From CAYFZR01 sp964347835 [NCBI: uncultured archaeon] (GTDB lineage: Archaea; CAYFZR01): 32,945 nucleotides of DNA. Where the stretch lies: contig CAYFZR010000083.1 of the NCBI GenBank assembly GCA_964347835.1, positions 1 to 32,945 on the forward strand. Direction: 5' to 3'. The position numbers were made by a program, and so were the translations under genes. Of this stretch, positions 14,611 to 22,534 are shown in pieces. Position 1 is the stretch's first letter, and each line of letters opens with the position of its first letter. A model generated the notes under the pieces. The model was not told the DNA's origin. It did no database searches and was given only the letters and a program-made list of their open reading frames with translations.

Positions 14611-15141
14611 ATGAAAATGATAGATAGGCCTAAGATATTTGCCAAATCATCTGAAGTGATGAAAAAAAATGCCGTTTCTCAAACAAAAAAATCTGATTTT
14701 GCTAATTCAATAAAATCGCCTGTGGATTATATCCTCTTCCTTCAAAGAACTATCGGCAATCAGGCTGTTCAGAGTCTATTCAAATCTGGTGCGATCCAGG
14801 CAAAGTTAGGAATCCGTGAGCCAGGGGATATTTACGAGCAGGAAGCAGACATAGTAGCGTTACAGGTGATGCCCATGCCTGAGTCACAGGTACAACGACA
14901 GCCAGAAGAGGAAAAAAAAGAAATGTTACCCCAACTCAAGCCGCTTGCCGGATATTTCACTCCGTTAGTTCAAAGACAAGTAAAGGAAGAAGCTGCTGGT
15001 ACTCCAAAAACTGGAAAAGGAGAATATTGTCTTGACTACCCATGGGCAAAGGCAAAAGGAATCTTAAATTCCAACTTCCAAAAAGCTGCAAGAATGTTTA
15101 AAAATTTGAATTCTAGAGTAGAAGCTTTGGAAAAATCCTAA
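14611..15141 (+). CDS. eCIS-type header protein (DUF4157-associated N-terminal region), without metalloprotease domain
   Basis: The product is 176 aa. Residues 44-56 read LQRTIGNQAVQSL, 62-68 IQAKLGI, and 71-87 PGDIYEQEADIVALQVM, with Q-R-Q/E-rich linkers (QVQRQPEEE; PLVQRQVKEE). This string of motifs is the well-known leader found in proteins carrying DUF4157, the metalloprotease-like domain linked to extracellular contractile injection systems. Here the HExxH domain that should follow is absent; instead there is a short tail (GKGEYCLDYPWAKAKG and a basic helix). It may be a degenerate effector, a separate adaptor, or a genuinely short effector. No tail-sheath, baseplate or spike genes are in the window. 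The start is ATG 14611 or 14617 after AAAGGAGATGA. Confidence 0.7.
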   Translation: MKMIDRPKIFAKSSEVMKKNAVSQTKKSDFANSIKSPVDYILFLQRTIGNQAVQSLFKSGAIQAKLGIREPGDIYEQEADIVALQVMPMPESQVQRQPEEEKKEMLPQLKPLAGYFTPLVQRQVKEEAAGTPKTGKGEYCLDYPWAKAKGILNSNFQKAARMFKNLNSRVEALEKS

Positions 15142-15270
15142 TGCTTTATTGATGTAAATATGCGTGAGAATGGAAGGCGTGATGTAAAAATAGTACAGAA
15201 GAAAAAGAGAACTAATTAGGCAATCGAAAAAGTTAAACTTTTATACTTCCCCTAAGCATTCTTCTCAAAC

Positions 15271-15835
15271 ATGAGATGGTTGATATTTTCTGCATCATTT
15301 GCATCCATGTTTGCTTTTTTATTCACTCTTCAAAGTTCCCCTCCAGTTATCCCGGATATAATGAGAGAATTTGGAATTTCTCATGGAGAAGTTAGCAGTG
15401 TCATGACTCTTGTCGCAATTCCCGGTATATTTTTCTCCATACGGGATTTTTGTCGATAAATATGGATCAAAAAAAAACAGGTTCAATAGGATTATTTTTA
15501 ATAACTTTAGGCTCTTTAATAGGCTTCTTTTCTAACACTTTTTTTGTTTTAGGTATTAGTAGGTTCATAGTAGGTATAGGAGGAGCCATCATCGTAGTTG
15601 CTGCGCCATCAATATTCCACCTCCTCTATTCGCACTTCCACCTGAAATTTTGAAGGAAAACATCGGAATAGGTTTTGGCGTGCTTAAAACGTGTCTAAAT
15701 TTAGGAATTGGTTTGGGTCCGCTTTTAGTTGGAATCGTGAGGGATGTATCTCAAAGCGAATTCGTTTCCTATATGACCATGGCTTCCTTTTCTATGATCG
15801 CATTAGTTTTATCTCTGATATTAAAGACAAGATAA
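15271..15835 (+). pseudogene. MFS transporter pseudogene (frameshifts plus internal deletion)
   Basis: The fragments in three frames add up to about 190 aa of a 12-helix major-facilitator protein (usual size about 390). Frame 1 (15271 to about 15440) gives TM1-TM2 (VIPDIMREFGISHGEVSSVM). The loop motif VDKYGSKK is in frame 2 at 15452-15475, and after a run of nine A the next part (GLFLITLGSLIGFF..., TM3-TM4) is in frame 3. From about 15623 frame 2 resumes with LPPEILKENIGIGFGVL and GLGPLLVGIVRD, which belong to TM10-TM12. The middle helices are missing. A good TATA (TTTTATAC, 15239-15246) still precedes the ATG. The homopolymer shift could be an assembly error, but the missing middle cannot be. 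Confidence 0.85.
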
Positions 15836-15886
15836 CTTGATTTGACAAGTAATTTAATTTTCTAAAATGCGCGCAATTAAGAGAAA

Positions 15887-15920
15887 ATAATCCGCTTATT
15901 TTGCTATTTAAGACCGATAA
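15887..15920. repeat. 34-bp imperfect repeat upstream of thioredoxin-fold gene, copy 1
   Basis: The segment ATAATCCGCTTATTTTG...ATTTAAGACCGATAA matches 16288-16321 at 29 of 34 positions by eye. It ends about 84 bases before the start at 16004 and lies upstream of a TATA-like AATTATAAATAA. Confidence 0.6.
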
Positions 15921-16003
15921 TCAACGGAAATTATAAATAATTAAAGAAAATGAAATACTATGGTAATGTAAGGTTATTCTATTGAACATAGGGGAAGGCT
16001 ATA

Positions 16004-16267
16004 ATGCCGGTTAGAATAGATATATTCACGACTCCAAACTGCCCAAACTGCGGTCCCACTATAGAATTTGTGAAGAGCGTCGTCAAAGAGTTAGGAAACG
16101 AGATAGAGATAAGAATAATAGATATTTTTAAAGAATCTTCCAAGGCTTTGGTATACGGGATATACGCAGTTCCCACGGTGATCATAAACGAAAATGTAAG
16201 GTTTGTTGGGAAACTCGAAAAACGTGACAAAGAAAGTCTCATGGATGCTATAAAAAGAGAACTTTGA
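16004..16267 (+). CDS. Thioredoxin/glutaredoxin-fold small redox protein
   Basis: The product is 87 aa. The fold is beta-alpha-beta (RIDIFTTPNCPNC) with redox motif CPNC (Cys13, Cys16), then VVKELGNEIEIRIIDIFKESSKALVYGIYAVPTVII, including the cis-Pro (VPT) of the thioredoxin fold, and a final helix. It resembles the archaeal glutaredoxin-like thioredoxins of 80-90 residues (Mj0307/MtTrx type). It acts in the cytoplasm as a dithiol-disulphide carrier. A second thioredoxin-fold domain in this window is fused to a V4R domain at 28299. The SD is weak. The region upstream carries a 34-bp repeat shared with the next gene. Confidence 0.88.
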   Translation: MPVRIDIFTTPNCPNCGPTIEFVKSVVKELGNEIEIRIIDIFKESSKALVYGIYAVPTVIINENVRFVGKLEKRDKESLMDAIKREL

Positions 16268-16287
16268 AATTAAACATTAATTTGTAT

Positions 16288-16321
16288 ATAATCCGTTTAT
16301 TTTGTGATTTAAGATCAATAA
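16288..16321. repeat. 34-bp imperfect repeat upstream of helical orphan, copy 2
   Basis: The segment ATAATCCGTTTATTTTG...ATTTAAGATCAATAA is the partner of 15887-15920. It ends about 92 bases before the start at 16413 and stands upstream of a TATA box (AAATATATAAAAGG, about 16350). Confidence 0.6.
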
Positions 16322-16412
16322 ATTTCATTTTCCTGAAATTTTAGGCAAAAAATATATAAAAGGGTTTGTTACATAAATAGGTAAGTTTTCTGCTGTGGGA
16401 TAGGAGATTTGG

Positions 16413-17147
16413 ATGGGTGTAGAGGACGTTACTGAATTCGAATCTCAGTTGATCAAAGAATATTCAAACTGCCATGATGTAGTTGAAAATTTGCCAAATT
16501 TCTTGTATGCCAGATACCAACTTGGCGACCTTCGAGAAGTTACTGAAAAAATCGGAAATGATCTTAAGACCTACCTATCTAGCGGTAGAAACAACAAAAT
16601 GGTAAATAAGATAATTTCCGATTCATTAAAGGATATTAAAAGAAGAAGAGAGGATTTTGGAGAATTTGAAGTGGTTCCTTATTTTAGGAGGAATGTGGTT
16701 CATTATTTAATGAAACTGCATAGAGAGGCTTTAGATGTCGCCATACTCACCGTTTTAAGCAGAGAAGACATATTAAAAATATCTAAAGAAGAAGAAGAAT
16801 CAATAAAAAATAGGATACTCTTAGGCTTAGAGTTAAAGATGTTTGCCATGCTTGGCGGCATTCAACTACCGGACGAGACCGAAATACCCGATGATATAAT
16901 AGAGATGATATCTATAGAATGTGTTCAAATACTATGCAGTCGTATAAGAGAGGAAATAGACCGGTATTTAGAGGATATCGTTGATGTCCTTGATCTCAAG
17001 AAAAAAATCATATTTTACGATTTAGATCAAGATCTCTGGCATTTCTTTACTACGATAGAGGCCGTTAGACTACTTGATATCAACGGCGAGTTTGTATACG
17101 ACTTGATAGAATTATCTGAGTTTATATTGGAAAATGTTTTGGATTAA
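16413..17147 (+). CDS. Hypothetical all-helical cytosolic protein, 244 aa
   Basis: I do not recognise a family. The product is acidic and almost wholly alpha-helical, without signal, TM, Cys motifs or P-loop. Noteworthy segments are DLREVTEKIGNDLKTYLSS, a basic helix DSLKDIKRRREDFGEF, an F-R-R-N-V-V-H-Y-L segment, and ILTVLSREDILKISKEEEES. The last third is rich in paired Asp/Glu and hydrophobics, suited to protein-protein contacts. The TSRED-like segment and basic helix faintly recall archaeal GINS subunits, but I cannot support that. GGATAGGAGA precedes ATG 16413, and a TATA lies about 60 bases upstream. Confidence 0.78.
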   Translation: MGVEDVTEFESQLIKEYSNCHDVVENLPNFLYARYQLGDLREVTEKIGNDLKTYLSSGRNNKMVNKIISDSLKDIKRRREDFGEFEVVPYFRRNVVHYLMKLHREALDVAILTVLSREDILKISKEEEESIKNRILLGLELKMFAMLGGIQLPDETEIPDDIIEMISIECVQILCSRIREEIDRYLEDIVDVLDLKKKIIFYDLDQDLWHFFTTIEAVRLLDINGEFVYDLIELSEFILENVLD

Positions 17148-17257
17148 TTTTGATATTTCTTATTGTTGACAAAAAACCAAAAATATAAATCACCATCAAA
17201 TGCAAAAATTGTTATAACAGTTAGAATTTTATACGTATTGCAATCATCAGTGATATC

Positions 17258-17416
17258 ATGAATCCGGGAATCGCAATAGTAATCGGCTTGATAATTGGGG
17301 CTATTCAAGCCTTTTATCTGCAAAGATTTGCCAAGTGGGAACGTTGGAATGCTTGGTACGTCGGTTTGGTTTCCGGCATAACGATATGGGCCCTTATTAT
17401 ATACAAATTCTTTTAA
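17258..17416 (+). CDS. Small two-helix membrane protein, 52 aa
   Basis: From ATG 17258 to TAA 17416 the product is 52 aa: a first helix MNPGIAIVIGLIIGAIQAF, a basic/aromatic loop with LQRFAKWERWNAWY, and a second helix VGLVSGITIWALIIYKFF. The composition is sensible for an integral membrane microprotein. GTGAT (17249-17253), complementary to the 16S tail, is 4 bases upstream, and a TATA box (TTTTATAC, 17226-17233) lies about 28 bases before the ATG. It runs opposite the next gene (GNAT) and ends 2 bases before that gene's stop codon. Function unknown. Confidence 0.72.
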   Translation: MNPGIAIVIGLIIGAIQAFYLQRFAKWERWNAWYVGLVSGITIWALIIYKFF

Positions 17417-17418
17417 AG

Positions 17419-17967
17419 TCAAATATTCCTACACATGAGATATGTATCTAACATTCTTCCGTCATTACTCTGGAAAGATTCTCTCATCGTTCCCTCTACA
17501 GTAAACCCGGTCTTTTCAAAGAGCCTTACTGCGCTTAGGTTTTCAACAACGCAATAAAGACAAAGCCTTTTGAGTTTAATCTTCCTACCAATTTCTATCA
17601 AGAACTCTACCATCTCAGTTCCGAGTCCTTTGCTTTGGTAATCTTGGTGAACGGATATTCTAACCCAAGCAACGTGTCCTTCCCTTCGTGATTTGTAAAA
17701 GTGAAGAGTTGAATCTGCGATTATCACTTCAATTCCATTTTTTTCTACAACTCCGATTATTGGCAGGACTTGATCATAATTTAGGTGATTAATCCAGTGT
17801 TCTATGAGTTCTCGATGTTTAACATCGTGTTTTAGGTATTTTGTGCTCTCATCAGAGAGGGTTAAAAACATTTCAAGCAATTTTTCCTTATCCCTTTTCT
17901 TCAAAGGTCTTAAAAGGATCTTACTCCCATCCTTAAGTGTTACAATTTTTTTAAACTCTCTAACCAT
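17419..17967 (-). CDS. GNAT family N-acetyltransferase
   Basis: The product is 182 aa from ATG 17967. Longer in-frame starts exist, but the TATA (TTTATATATTT, 17996-18006) predicts transcription to begin at about 17976, excluding them. The GNAT fold is clear: VTLKDGSKILLRPLKKRD (beta1), AWVRISVHQDYQSKGLGTEMVEFLIEIG with the acetyl-CoA motif Q-S-K-G-L-G-T, RLCLYCVVENLSAVRLFEKTGF, and a terminal EGTMRESFQSNDGRMLD. The N-terminal DGSKILLRPL pattern is common among acetyltransferases of the Pat/RimI-like group in archaea. Substrate unknown. It is divergent from the glycerate kinase gene and shares its TATA region. Confidence 0.9.
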   Translation of the reverse strand: MVREFKKIVTLKDGSKILLRPLKKRDKEKLLEMFLTLSDESTKYLKHDVKHRELIEHWINHLNYDQVLPIIGVVEKNGIEVIIADSTLHFYKSRREGHVAWVRISVHQDYQSKGLGTEMVEFLIEIGRKIKLKRLCLYCVVENLSAVRLFEKTGFTVEGTMRESFQSNDGRMLDTYLMCRNI

Positions 17968-17993
17968 TCCTGAAACTGACCTCATCTCCAAAG

Positions 17994-18008
17994 TTAAATA
18001 TATAAAAC
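17994..18008. promoter_or_regulatory. Shared divergent TATA region (GNAT / glycerate kinase)
   Basis: TTAAATATATAAAAC reads as a TATA box on both strands (TATATAAAAC forwards, TTTATATATTTAA backwards). About 25 bases away on either side are the start regions of the GNAT gene (17967) and glycerate 2-kinase (18042). One near-symmetric TATA element probably serves both. Confidence 0.5.
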
Positions 18009-18041
18009 TATTTAAAGATTGCATTAAGTTTGGGGATCTCG

Positions 18042-19403
18042 TTGATAAAGAATAAAGATAGATTGATACAAAACGGAAAGTCAGAGAAGACAAAACTAGC
18101 CAGGAAATATGCCTTAGAGATCCTCGAATCAGCTATTCTCGCTGCTTTACCTCAAAAATGCATAGAAAATGTTCTAAAGAAAAAAGACGATAAATTAATT
18201 GTAAGCGGAGAAGAACTTGACTTAACTGATTTTGAAAACATATATTTGGTAGGGGCAGGGAAAGCAAGTATTAAAATGGCTGAGCCTGTTTTAAACTTAA
18301 TCCCTGTTTCTTCCGCCGCCCTAGTTACTCCTCCGGGAATAGAGACGAAAATCGATCTAAAAATTATAGAGGGTGGACACCCGATTCCCAACGAGGGTAG
18401 CCTAAAGGGTGCAAAAACGATTAAGAATATTTTAAAAAATGCAAAAGAAAAAGATTTAGTTATATGTCTAATATCCGGGGGAGGCTCCGCATTATTATGC
18501 CTTCCAAGCAACGGGATAGATCTAAAAGACAAACAAAGAGTAACTGAACTCTTGATCAAATCCGGCGCAACAATAAACGAGATAAACGCTGTAAGAAAAC
18601 ATATTTCTGCGATAAAGGGGGGACAACTGGCAAAAGCAGCCTATCCCGCTAAGATTTTAACGTTCATACTCTCAGATGTGGTCGGGGATCCATTGAACGT
18701 AATAGCAAGCGGCCCTACGGTACCTGATCCAACAACTTTTGAAAATGCAAAGGATGTTTTAAAAAGATACAATTTATGGGACACTGTTCCAGAGTCGATT
18801 AAAAACAGAATAGAAAAAGGAATTAAAAAAGAGGTTAATGAAACTCCAAAAGAAGGAGATCCTTATTTTAATGGAGTAAAAAATATAATCGTGGGAAATA
18901 ATATTCTCTCATGCAAAGCGGCTCAGAAAAAGGCAGAAGAATTGGGATTGAACTCTCTGATCCTCTCATCAATGATTGAAGGCGAAAGTAGGGAGGTCGG
19001 AATTGCCCACGCAGGGATAGCCAAGGAAATATACACGAGTGAAAATCCAATAAAAAAGCCTGCTGCAATAATTTCTGGAGGAGAAACCACGGTTCAAATA
19101 AAAGGGAAGGGAAAAGGAGGAAGAAATCAAGAATTTGCCCTTGCTGGAGCATTGAAGATTTCCGGTCTAGACGGCTTGGTTATCGTATCTGCCGGCACGG
19201 ATGGAATAGATGGTGTTACAGACGCGGCAGGTGCAATAGTGGATGGCTATACACTTACTAAATCATCTGAAGAAGGTTTAGATCCTCTAGAGTTCTTAGA
19301 CGAAAATAATAGTTTTGAGTTTTTTAAGAAGTTAAACGACCTTATATATACCGGTCCAACGGGAACTAACGTAACTGATATTCATCTAATGGTGAGCGTG
19401 TAG
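18042..19403 (+). CDS. gck: Glycerate 2-kinase (MOFRL family)
   Basis: The product is 453 aa from TTG 18042, which has GGGGAT 5 bases upstream (18030 TTG is the alternative). The N-terminal domain has YLVGAGKASIKMAEPV and ISGGGSALLCLPSNGI (nucleotide-binding loop), then INEINAVRKHISAIKGGQLA. The C-terminal MOFRL domain has SGGETTVQIKGKGKGGRNQE and SAGTDGIDGVTDAAGAIVDG. It phosphorylates D-glycerate to 2-phosphoglycerate with ATP, as in archaeal modified Entner-Doudoroff routes. The stop is 2 bases before apgM, which interconverts the product with 3-phosphoglycerate, so the pair is a two-step operon. Length matches the family. Confidence 0.95.
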   Translation: MIKNKDRLIQNGKSEKTKLARKYALEILESAILAALPQKCIENVLKKKDDKLIVSGEELDLTDFENIYLVGAGKASIKMAEPVLNLIPVSSAALVTPPGIETKIDLKIIEGGHPIPNEGSLKGAKTIKNILKNAKEKDLVICLISGGGSALLCLPSNGIDLKDKQRVTELLIKSGATINEINAVRKHISAIKGGQLAKAAYPAKILTFILSDVVGDPLNVIASGPTVPDPTTFENAKDVLKRYNLWDTVPESIKNRIEKGIKKEVNETPKEGDPYFNGVKNIIVGNNILSCKAAQKKAEELGLNSLILSSMIEGESREVGIAHAGIAKEIYTSENPIKKPAAIISGGETTVQIKGKGKGGRNQEFALAGALKISGLDGLVIVSAGTDGIDGVTDAAGAIVDGYTLTKSSEEGLDPLEFLDENNSFEFFKKLNDLIYTGPTGTNVTDIHLMVSV

Positions 19404-19405
19404 TC

Positions 19406-20614
19406 ATGCAGAGGATTATAGTAATAGTTGTAGACGGAATGGGAGACAGACCGGTTGGTGGAAAAACACCCCTACAATTTGCGCACACCCCAAACATGGA
19501 TCTATTATCCAAAGAGGGAATTAATGGAGAGATGTACACAATAGCTCCGGGAATAGTTCCAGGGAGTGATACTGGTCATCTTGCGATATTCGGTTACGAT
19601 CCCTGTAAGACATACACCGGAAGGGGAGTTTTTGAGGCACTGGGAGCAAGTATAAAATTAGAAGAAGGAGATATCGCCTTTAGATGTAACCTTGCTACCG
19701 TGGATGACAAATTAAATGTCGTAGATAGAAGAGCAGGAAGAATAGAGGACGGAAAAAAAATTGCAGAAGAGATAGATGGAATGGAAATCGATGGAGTCAG
19801 AGTAATATTAAAATCTACCACTGAACATAGATGTTCGCTTGTTTTAAGAGGAGAAAATTTGTCGAATAAAGTCTCAGACGTTGATCCTCATAGCGAGGCA
19901 AAAGTTTGGAAGTCTAAACCTTTAGAAAATACGGAAGAGGCAAAAAGAACCGCTTATATAATCAACAAACTCGTGGAGGAATCGAATAAAATACTCAAAA
20001 ACCATCCTATTAATAAAGAAAGGGAAAAAGAAGGTAAGTTGCCAGCAAATATACTATTACCAAGAGGCGCTGGAAAGTATATAGAAATAGAATCTATAAA
20101 GAAAAAATGGGGTTTTAAAGCCTCCTGCATTGCTGGAGGCGCGTTATATAAAGGAGTTGCTAGGTATTTAGGAGCCGATATAATTGATGTCGATGGAGCC
20201 ACAGCCAGACTCGATACAAACCTGGGATCAAAGATAAATGCAGCGTTAAAAAGCGCCGACCACTACGAATATACATTTTTGCACATAAAAGGTTGTGATA
20301 ACGCCGCTCACGATGGAGATTTCAAGGCAAAGGCAGATATGATATCCAGGATAGATCAAGAAGTTGTTTCTAAATTGATAAAATTTGATGGGTATGTTCT
20401 AATAACAGCGGATCATAGCACGCCAGTTATTGTAAAAAGGCATGCATCCGATCCCGTTCCAATACTTTTCCGTGGAGAAGGTGTCAGAAGGGACTCAGTA
20501 ATTGTCTTCGATGAGATCTCTGTGGTTCGGGGGGGTTTGGGTACCCTGAGGGGCGTTGATTTAATGCCAATTATATCAGACTATCTTGGATATTACAAGA
20601 TGTATGGGTCATGA
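19406..20614 (+). CDS. apgM: 2,3-bisphosphoglycerate-independent phosphoglycerate mutase, archaeal type
   Basis: The product is 402 aa. It begins RIIVIVVDGMGDRPVGGKTPL, the first metal-binding Asp motif of the alkaline-phosphatase superfamily, followed by GSDTGHLAIFGYDP with the nucleophile Ser. The remaining metal ligands are in HIKGCDNAAHDGD and ITADHSTPVIVKRH. Length and motifs match archaeal apgM (about 400-410 aa). It interconverts 2- and 3-phosphoglycerate in glycolysis/gluconeogenesis. It is translationally linked to glycerate kinase (gap of 2 bases). Its last codon and stop overlap the convergent glycosyltransferase gene in a shared palindrome TCATGA (20609-20614). Confidence 0.96.
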   Translation: MQRIIVIVVDGMGDRPVGGKTPLQFAHTPNMDLLSKEGINGEMYTIAPGIVPGSDTGHLAIFGYDPCKTYTGRGVFEALGASIKLEEGDIAFRCNLATVDDKLNVVDRRAGRIEDGKKIAEEIDGMEIDGVRVILKSTTEHRCSLVLRGENLSNKVSDVDPHSEAKVWKSKPLENTEEAKRTAYIINKLVEESNKILKNHPINKEREKEGKLPANILLPRGAGKYIEIESIKKKWGFKASCIAGGALYKGVARYLGADIIDVDGATARLDTNLGSKINAALKSADHYEYTFLHIKGCDNAAHDGDFKAKADMISRIDQEVVSKLIKFDGYVLITADHSTPVIVKRHASDPVPILFRGEGVRRDSVIVFDEISVVRGGLGTLRGVDLMPIISDYLGYYKMYGS

Positions 20615-21784
20615 GATTGCTTCTTGAAAGGCTTTAGCCTGTTCTCTTACATAAATTTCAGCATCCTCCGTAGACAAATCCTTAACTTGAAGCATATAAT
20701 CGTAGAATCTACCGTACCAAAGAGAGCGAAGTGCATTCAAAATCTCTACTTTTTTGTTGTTTTTATGTTGCTTATAAAAAGTTATAACGGTTTCTGCCCA
20801 TTCCTTTTCCTTTACACCCTCGGGATTGCACATTACACTTTGTCTTAAAGCGCGATCCTTTACTATTTCCTTCACGACGTATCTATATTTTTTGCAGCTT
20901 TCCATATAGGCATCGAATACCTTTTCAGGATCTATATTAACTGGTATTGGCGTATAACCGTGCAATTTTAACTTTTCAATTTTTATGGGTTCTCTCTTCA
21001 TATTCTTCCAAACACTCTCGTAGTAGTGGGCAATGTCAAACATGGTTCCAACGACCTGATTGAACATGGGGTTGAGGTGTTTCTTAGGATCGACATATTT
21101 TGTAGTAGAGTCATGTAGCTTCAAGCCTAAGACCGCTTCTCCGATATCAAAACCCATTGCAATGCTTGCTGAAGTTATGAATATATCTATCCCAAAATGA
21201 TGGGGAAATTTCTCGTGCTTATTAAGTTCTCTGAGCAAATCGCCTGAGAGCGCATATTCTCCTCCTATAGGCTGACGTATCTTCGTGTTGTATAGTGCCG
21301 CGGTAAAAGGGTAAGCAAGAACGTTTGTTATCACGCCATCGTACTTGTGTCTTATGTAGTAGGGAACCACGAGGTCGTTTCTTCCAAACAAAGGTTCTTT
21401 TCCAAGAGACTGAATCCAATCCGGGGATAAAGACAGTAAGTCGCCGTCTACCAAAACTGCTGCATCTGCCTCTACCTTCTCAGCGATTGAAAATATAGTT
21501 TTGATTGCACTACCTTTTCCTAGAGGTTCTATCTCAGGAAATACAACCTTTTGAATCCCATTAGGCATTGGAAAAATCTGAGCAAGTTCTACGGTTCTAT
21601 CTTCAGAGTGTCCATCTGCTACGACGATTAGAGAATTCATGGCAGGAAAGAACTGTTTTAATCCCTGACCGACCTGATTCAAGACATGAATAATTGTCGT
21701 TTCTTCGTTCCTTGCTGAGATTCCTACCACAAGATCAATATTTTTGAATTTCTCGACTTTAGACAGGATCGCATCCAATTCCAT
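20609..21784 (-). CDS. Mannosylglycerate synthase / glucosyl-3-phosphoglycerate synthase-like glycosyltransferase
   Basis: The product is a 391-aa GT-A enzyme: VVGISARNEETT (nucleotide-sugar entry), GKGSAI (89-94), the DxD motif as DGD (113-115) in VDGDLLSLSPDWI, a sugar site RQPIGGEYALSGDLL, and His224 (LKLHD), which by position could be the metal-binding His. The SxSPDWI, QPxGGE and C-terminal LW-x3-RxxxYxxxV patterns recall mannosylglycerate synthase (GT78), and the overall length suits both that and GpgS (GT81). It would make a glycerate- or phosphoglycerate-linked sugar used as a compatible solute or lipopolysaccharide precursor. The adjacent glycerate kinase/apgM operon handles both possible acceptors, which supports the call but does not decide the acceptor. 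The downstream phosphatase needed by the GpgS route is not in the window. Confidence 0.75.
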   Translation of the reverse strand: MELDAILSKVEKFKNIDLVVGISARNEETTIIHVLNQVGQGLKQFFPAMNSLIVVADGHSEDRTVELAQIFPMPNGIQKVVFPEIEPLGKGSAIKTIFSIAEKVEADAAVLVDGDLLSLSPDWIQSLGKEPLFGRNDLVVPYYIRHKYDGVITNVLAYPFTAALYNTKIRQPIGGEYALSGDLLRELNKHEKFPHHFGIDIFITSASIAMGFDIGEAVLGLKLHDSTTKYVDPKKHLNPMFNQVVGTMFDIAHYYESVWKNMKREPIKIEKLKLHGYTPIPVNIDPEKVFDAYMESCKKYRYVVKEIVKDRALRQSVMCNPEGVKEKEWAETVITFYKQHKNNKKVEILNALRSLWYGRFYDYMLQVKDLSTEDAEIYVREQAKAFQEAIS

Positions 21785-21905
21785 AACTATTAATTCCTAG
21801 GGGTCTATCTTTTATTTATAACTTTTTTTATAATTTATTCAAGTTGGCTTGGTATTTTATAATGTATATTCTATATTTAAATAGGAACGTGGTAAAAAAT
21901 TTTTT

Positions 21906-22526
21906 ATGGACGTTAAATTTGCGTTATATTCCTTCATAGCACTTTTTATAATTATAGACCCGATTGCAAATATACCCTCATTTATTGCTGTTTTAGATCC
22001 TTTAACAGAAGAGGAGCAGAGAAAGATTATACGGAAGTCAATTTTAATCGCGACCTTAATTTTGATAATTTTTACAGTTATTGGAAGGCCCTTGTTCGAA
22101 GCATTGAACATAAAGATGTACTCTTTCAAAATTGCTTGCGGCATCTTAGTTCTCATAATATCCATAGAAATGTTGTTTGGAAAGACGAGCATGACTAAAG
22201 GAACGTCAGAAGAATATGAGGAAAAAGATGCTATCGCTGTGACGCCCTTAGCGATACCTTTTCTAACTGGTCCTGGTGCGATAACAACAGCAATAGTCTT
22301 ATTCGACTTAGCAAGTACGTTATTCGACAAGATCGTAGTTATCGCTGAAATAATAGTTGTCTTCCTTCTTTCATACCTGATATTGTCGAGGTCAAAGTTT
22401 TTTTACAAATTCTTAGGAAAATCAGGTACTAAAGCAGTAGTCAGGATAATGGGATTAATACTTGCTGCTATCGCAGTACAATTTATACTTACTGGAGTTT
22501 CTGAGGCGATGAAGTCGTTGATGTAG
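21906..22526 (+). CDS. MarC family (UPF0056) integral membrane protein
   Basis: The product is 206 aa with six hydrophobic helices. The MarC hallmarks are present: FALYSFIALFIIIDPIANIP with the N-terminal DP-x-x-x-P, and TPLAIPFLTGPGAITTAIVL in the second half as its repeat. Function in bacteria is uncertain (not a drug-resistance pump as once named). TATA (TCTATATTTAAA, about 21869-21880) is about 30 bases before the ATG, so it is nearly leaderless. It is convergent with feoB, ending 8 bases from its stop codon. Confidence 0.92.
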   Translation: MDVKFALYSFIALFIIIDPIANIPSFIAVLDPLTEEEQRKIIRKSILIATLILIIFTVIGRPLFEALNIKMYSFKIACGILVLIISIEMLFGKTSMTKGTSEEYEEKDAIAVTPLAIPFLTGPGAITTAIVLFDLASTLFDKIVVIAEIIVVFLLSYLILSRSKFFYKFLGKSGTKAVVRIMGLILAAIAVQFILTGVSEAMKSLM

Positions 22527-22534
22527 TCTTATTT

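Noticed and set aside
15142-15270. Short frame after the eCIS-type leader gene (ATG CGT GAG ..., about 19 codons)
   Set aside because: No SD and no visible feature; region otherwise holds only the transporter's TATA box.
17144-17422. Minus-strand frame covering the intergenic region before GNAT
   Set aside because: No SD or start of quality; the plus strand has a better-supported small membrane protein in the same place.
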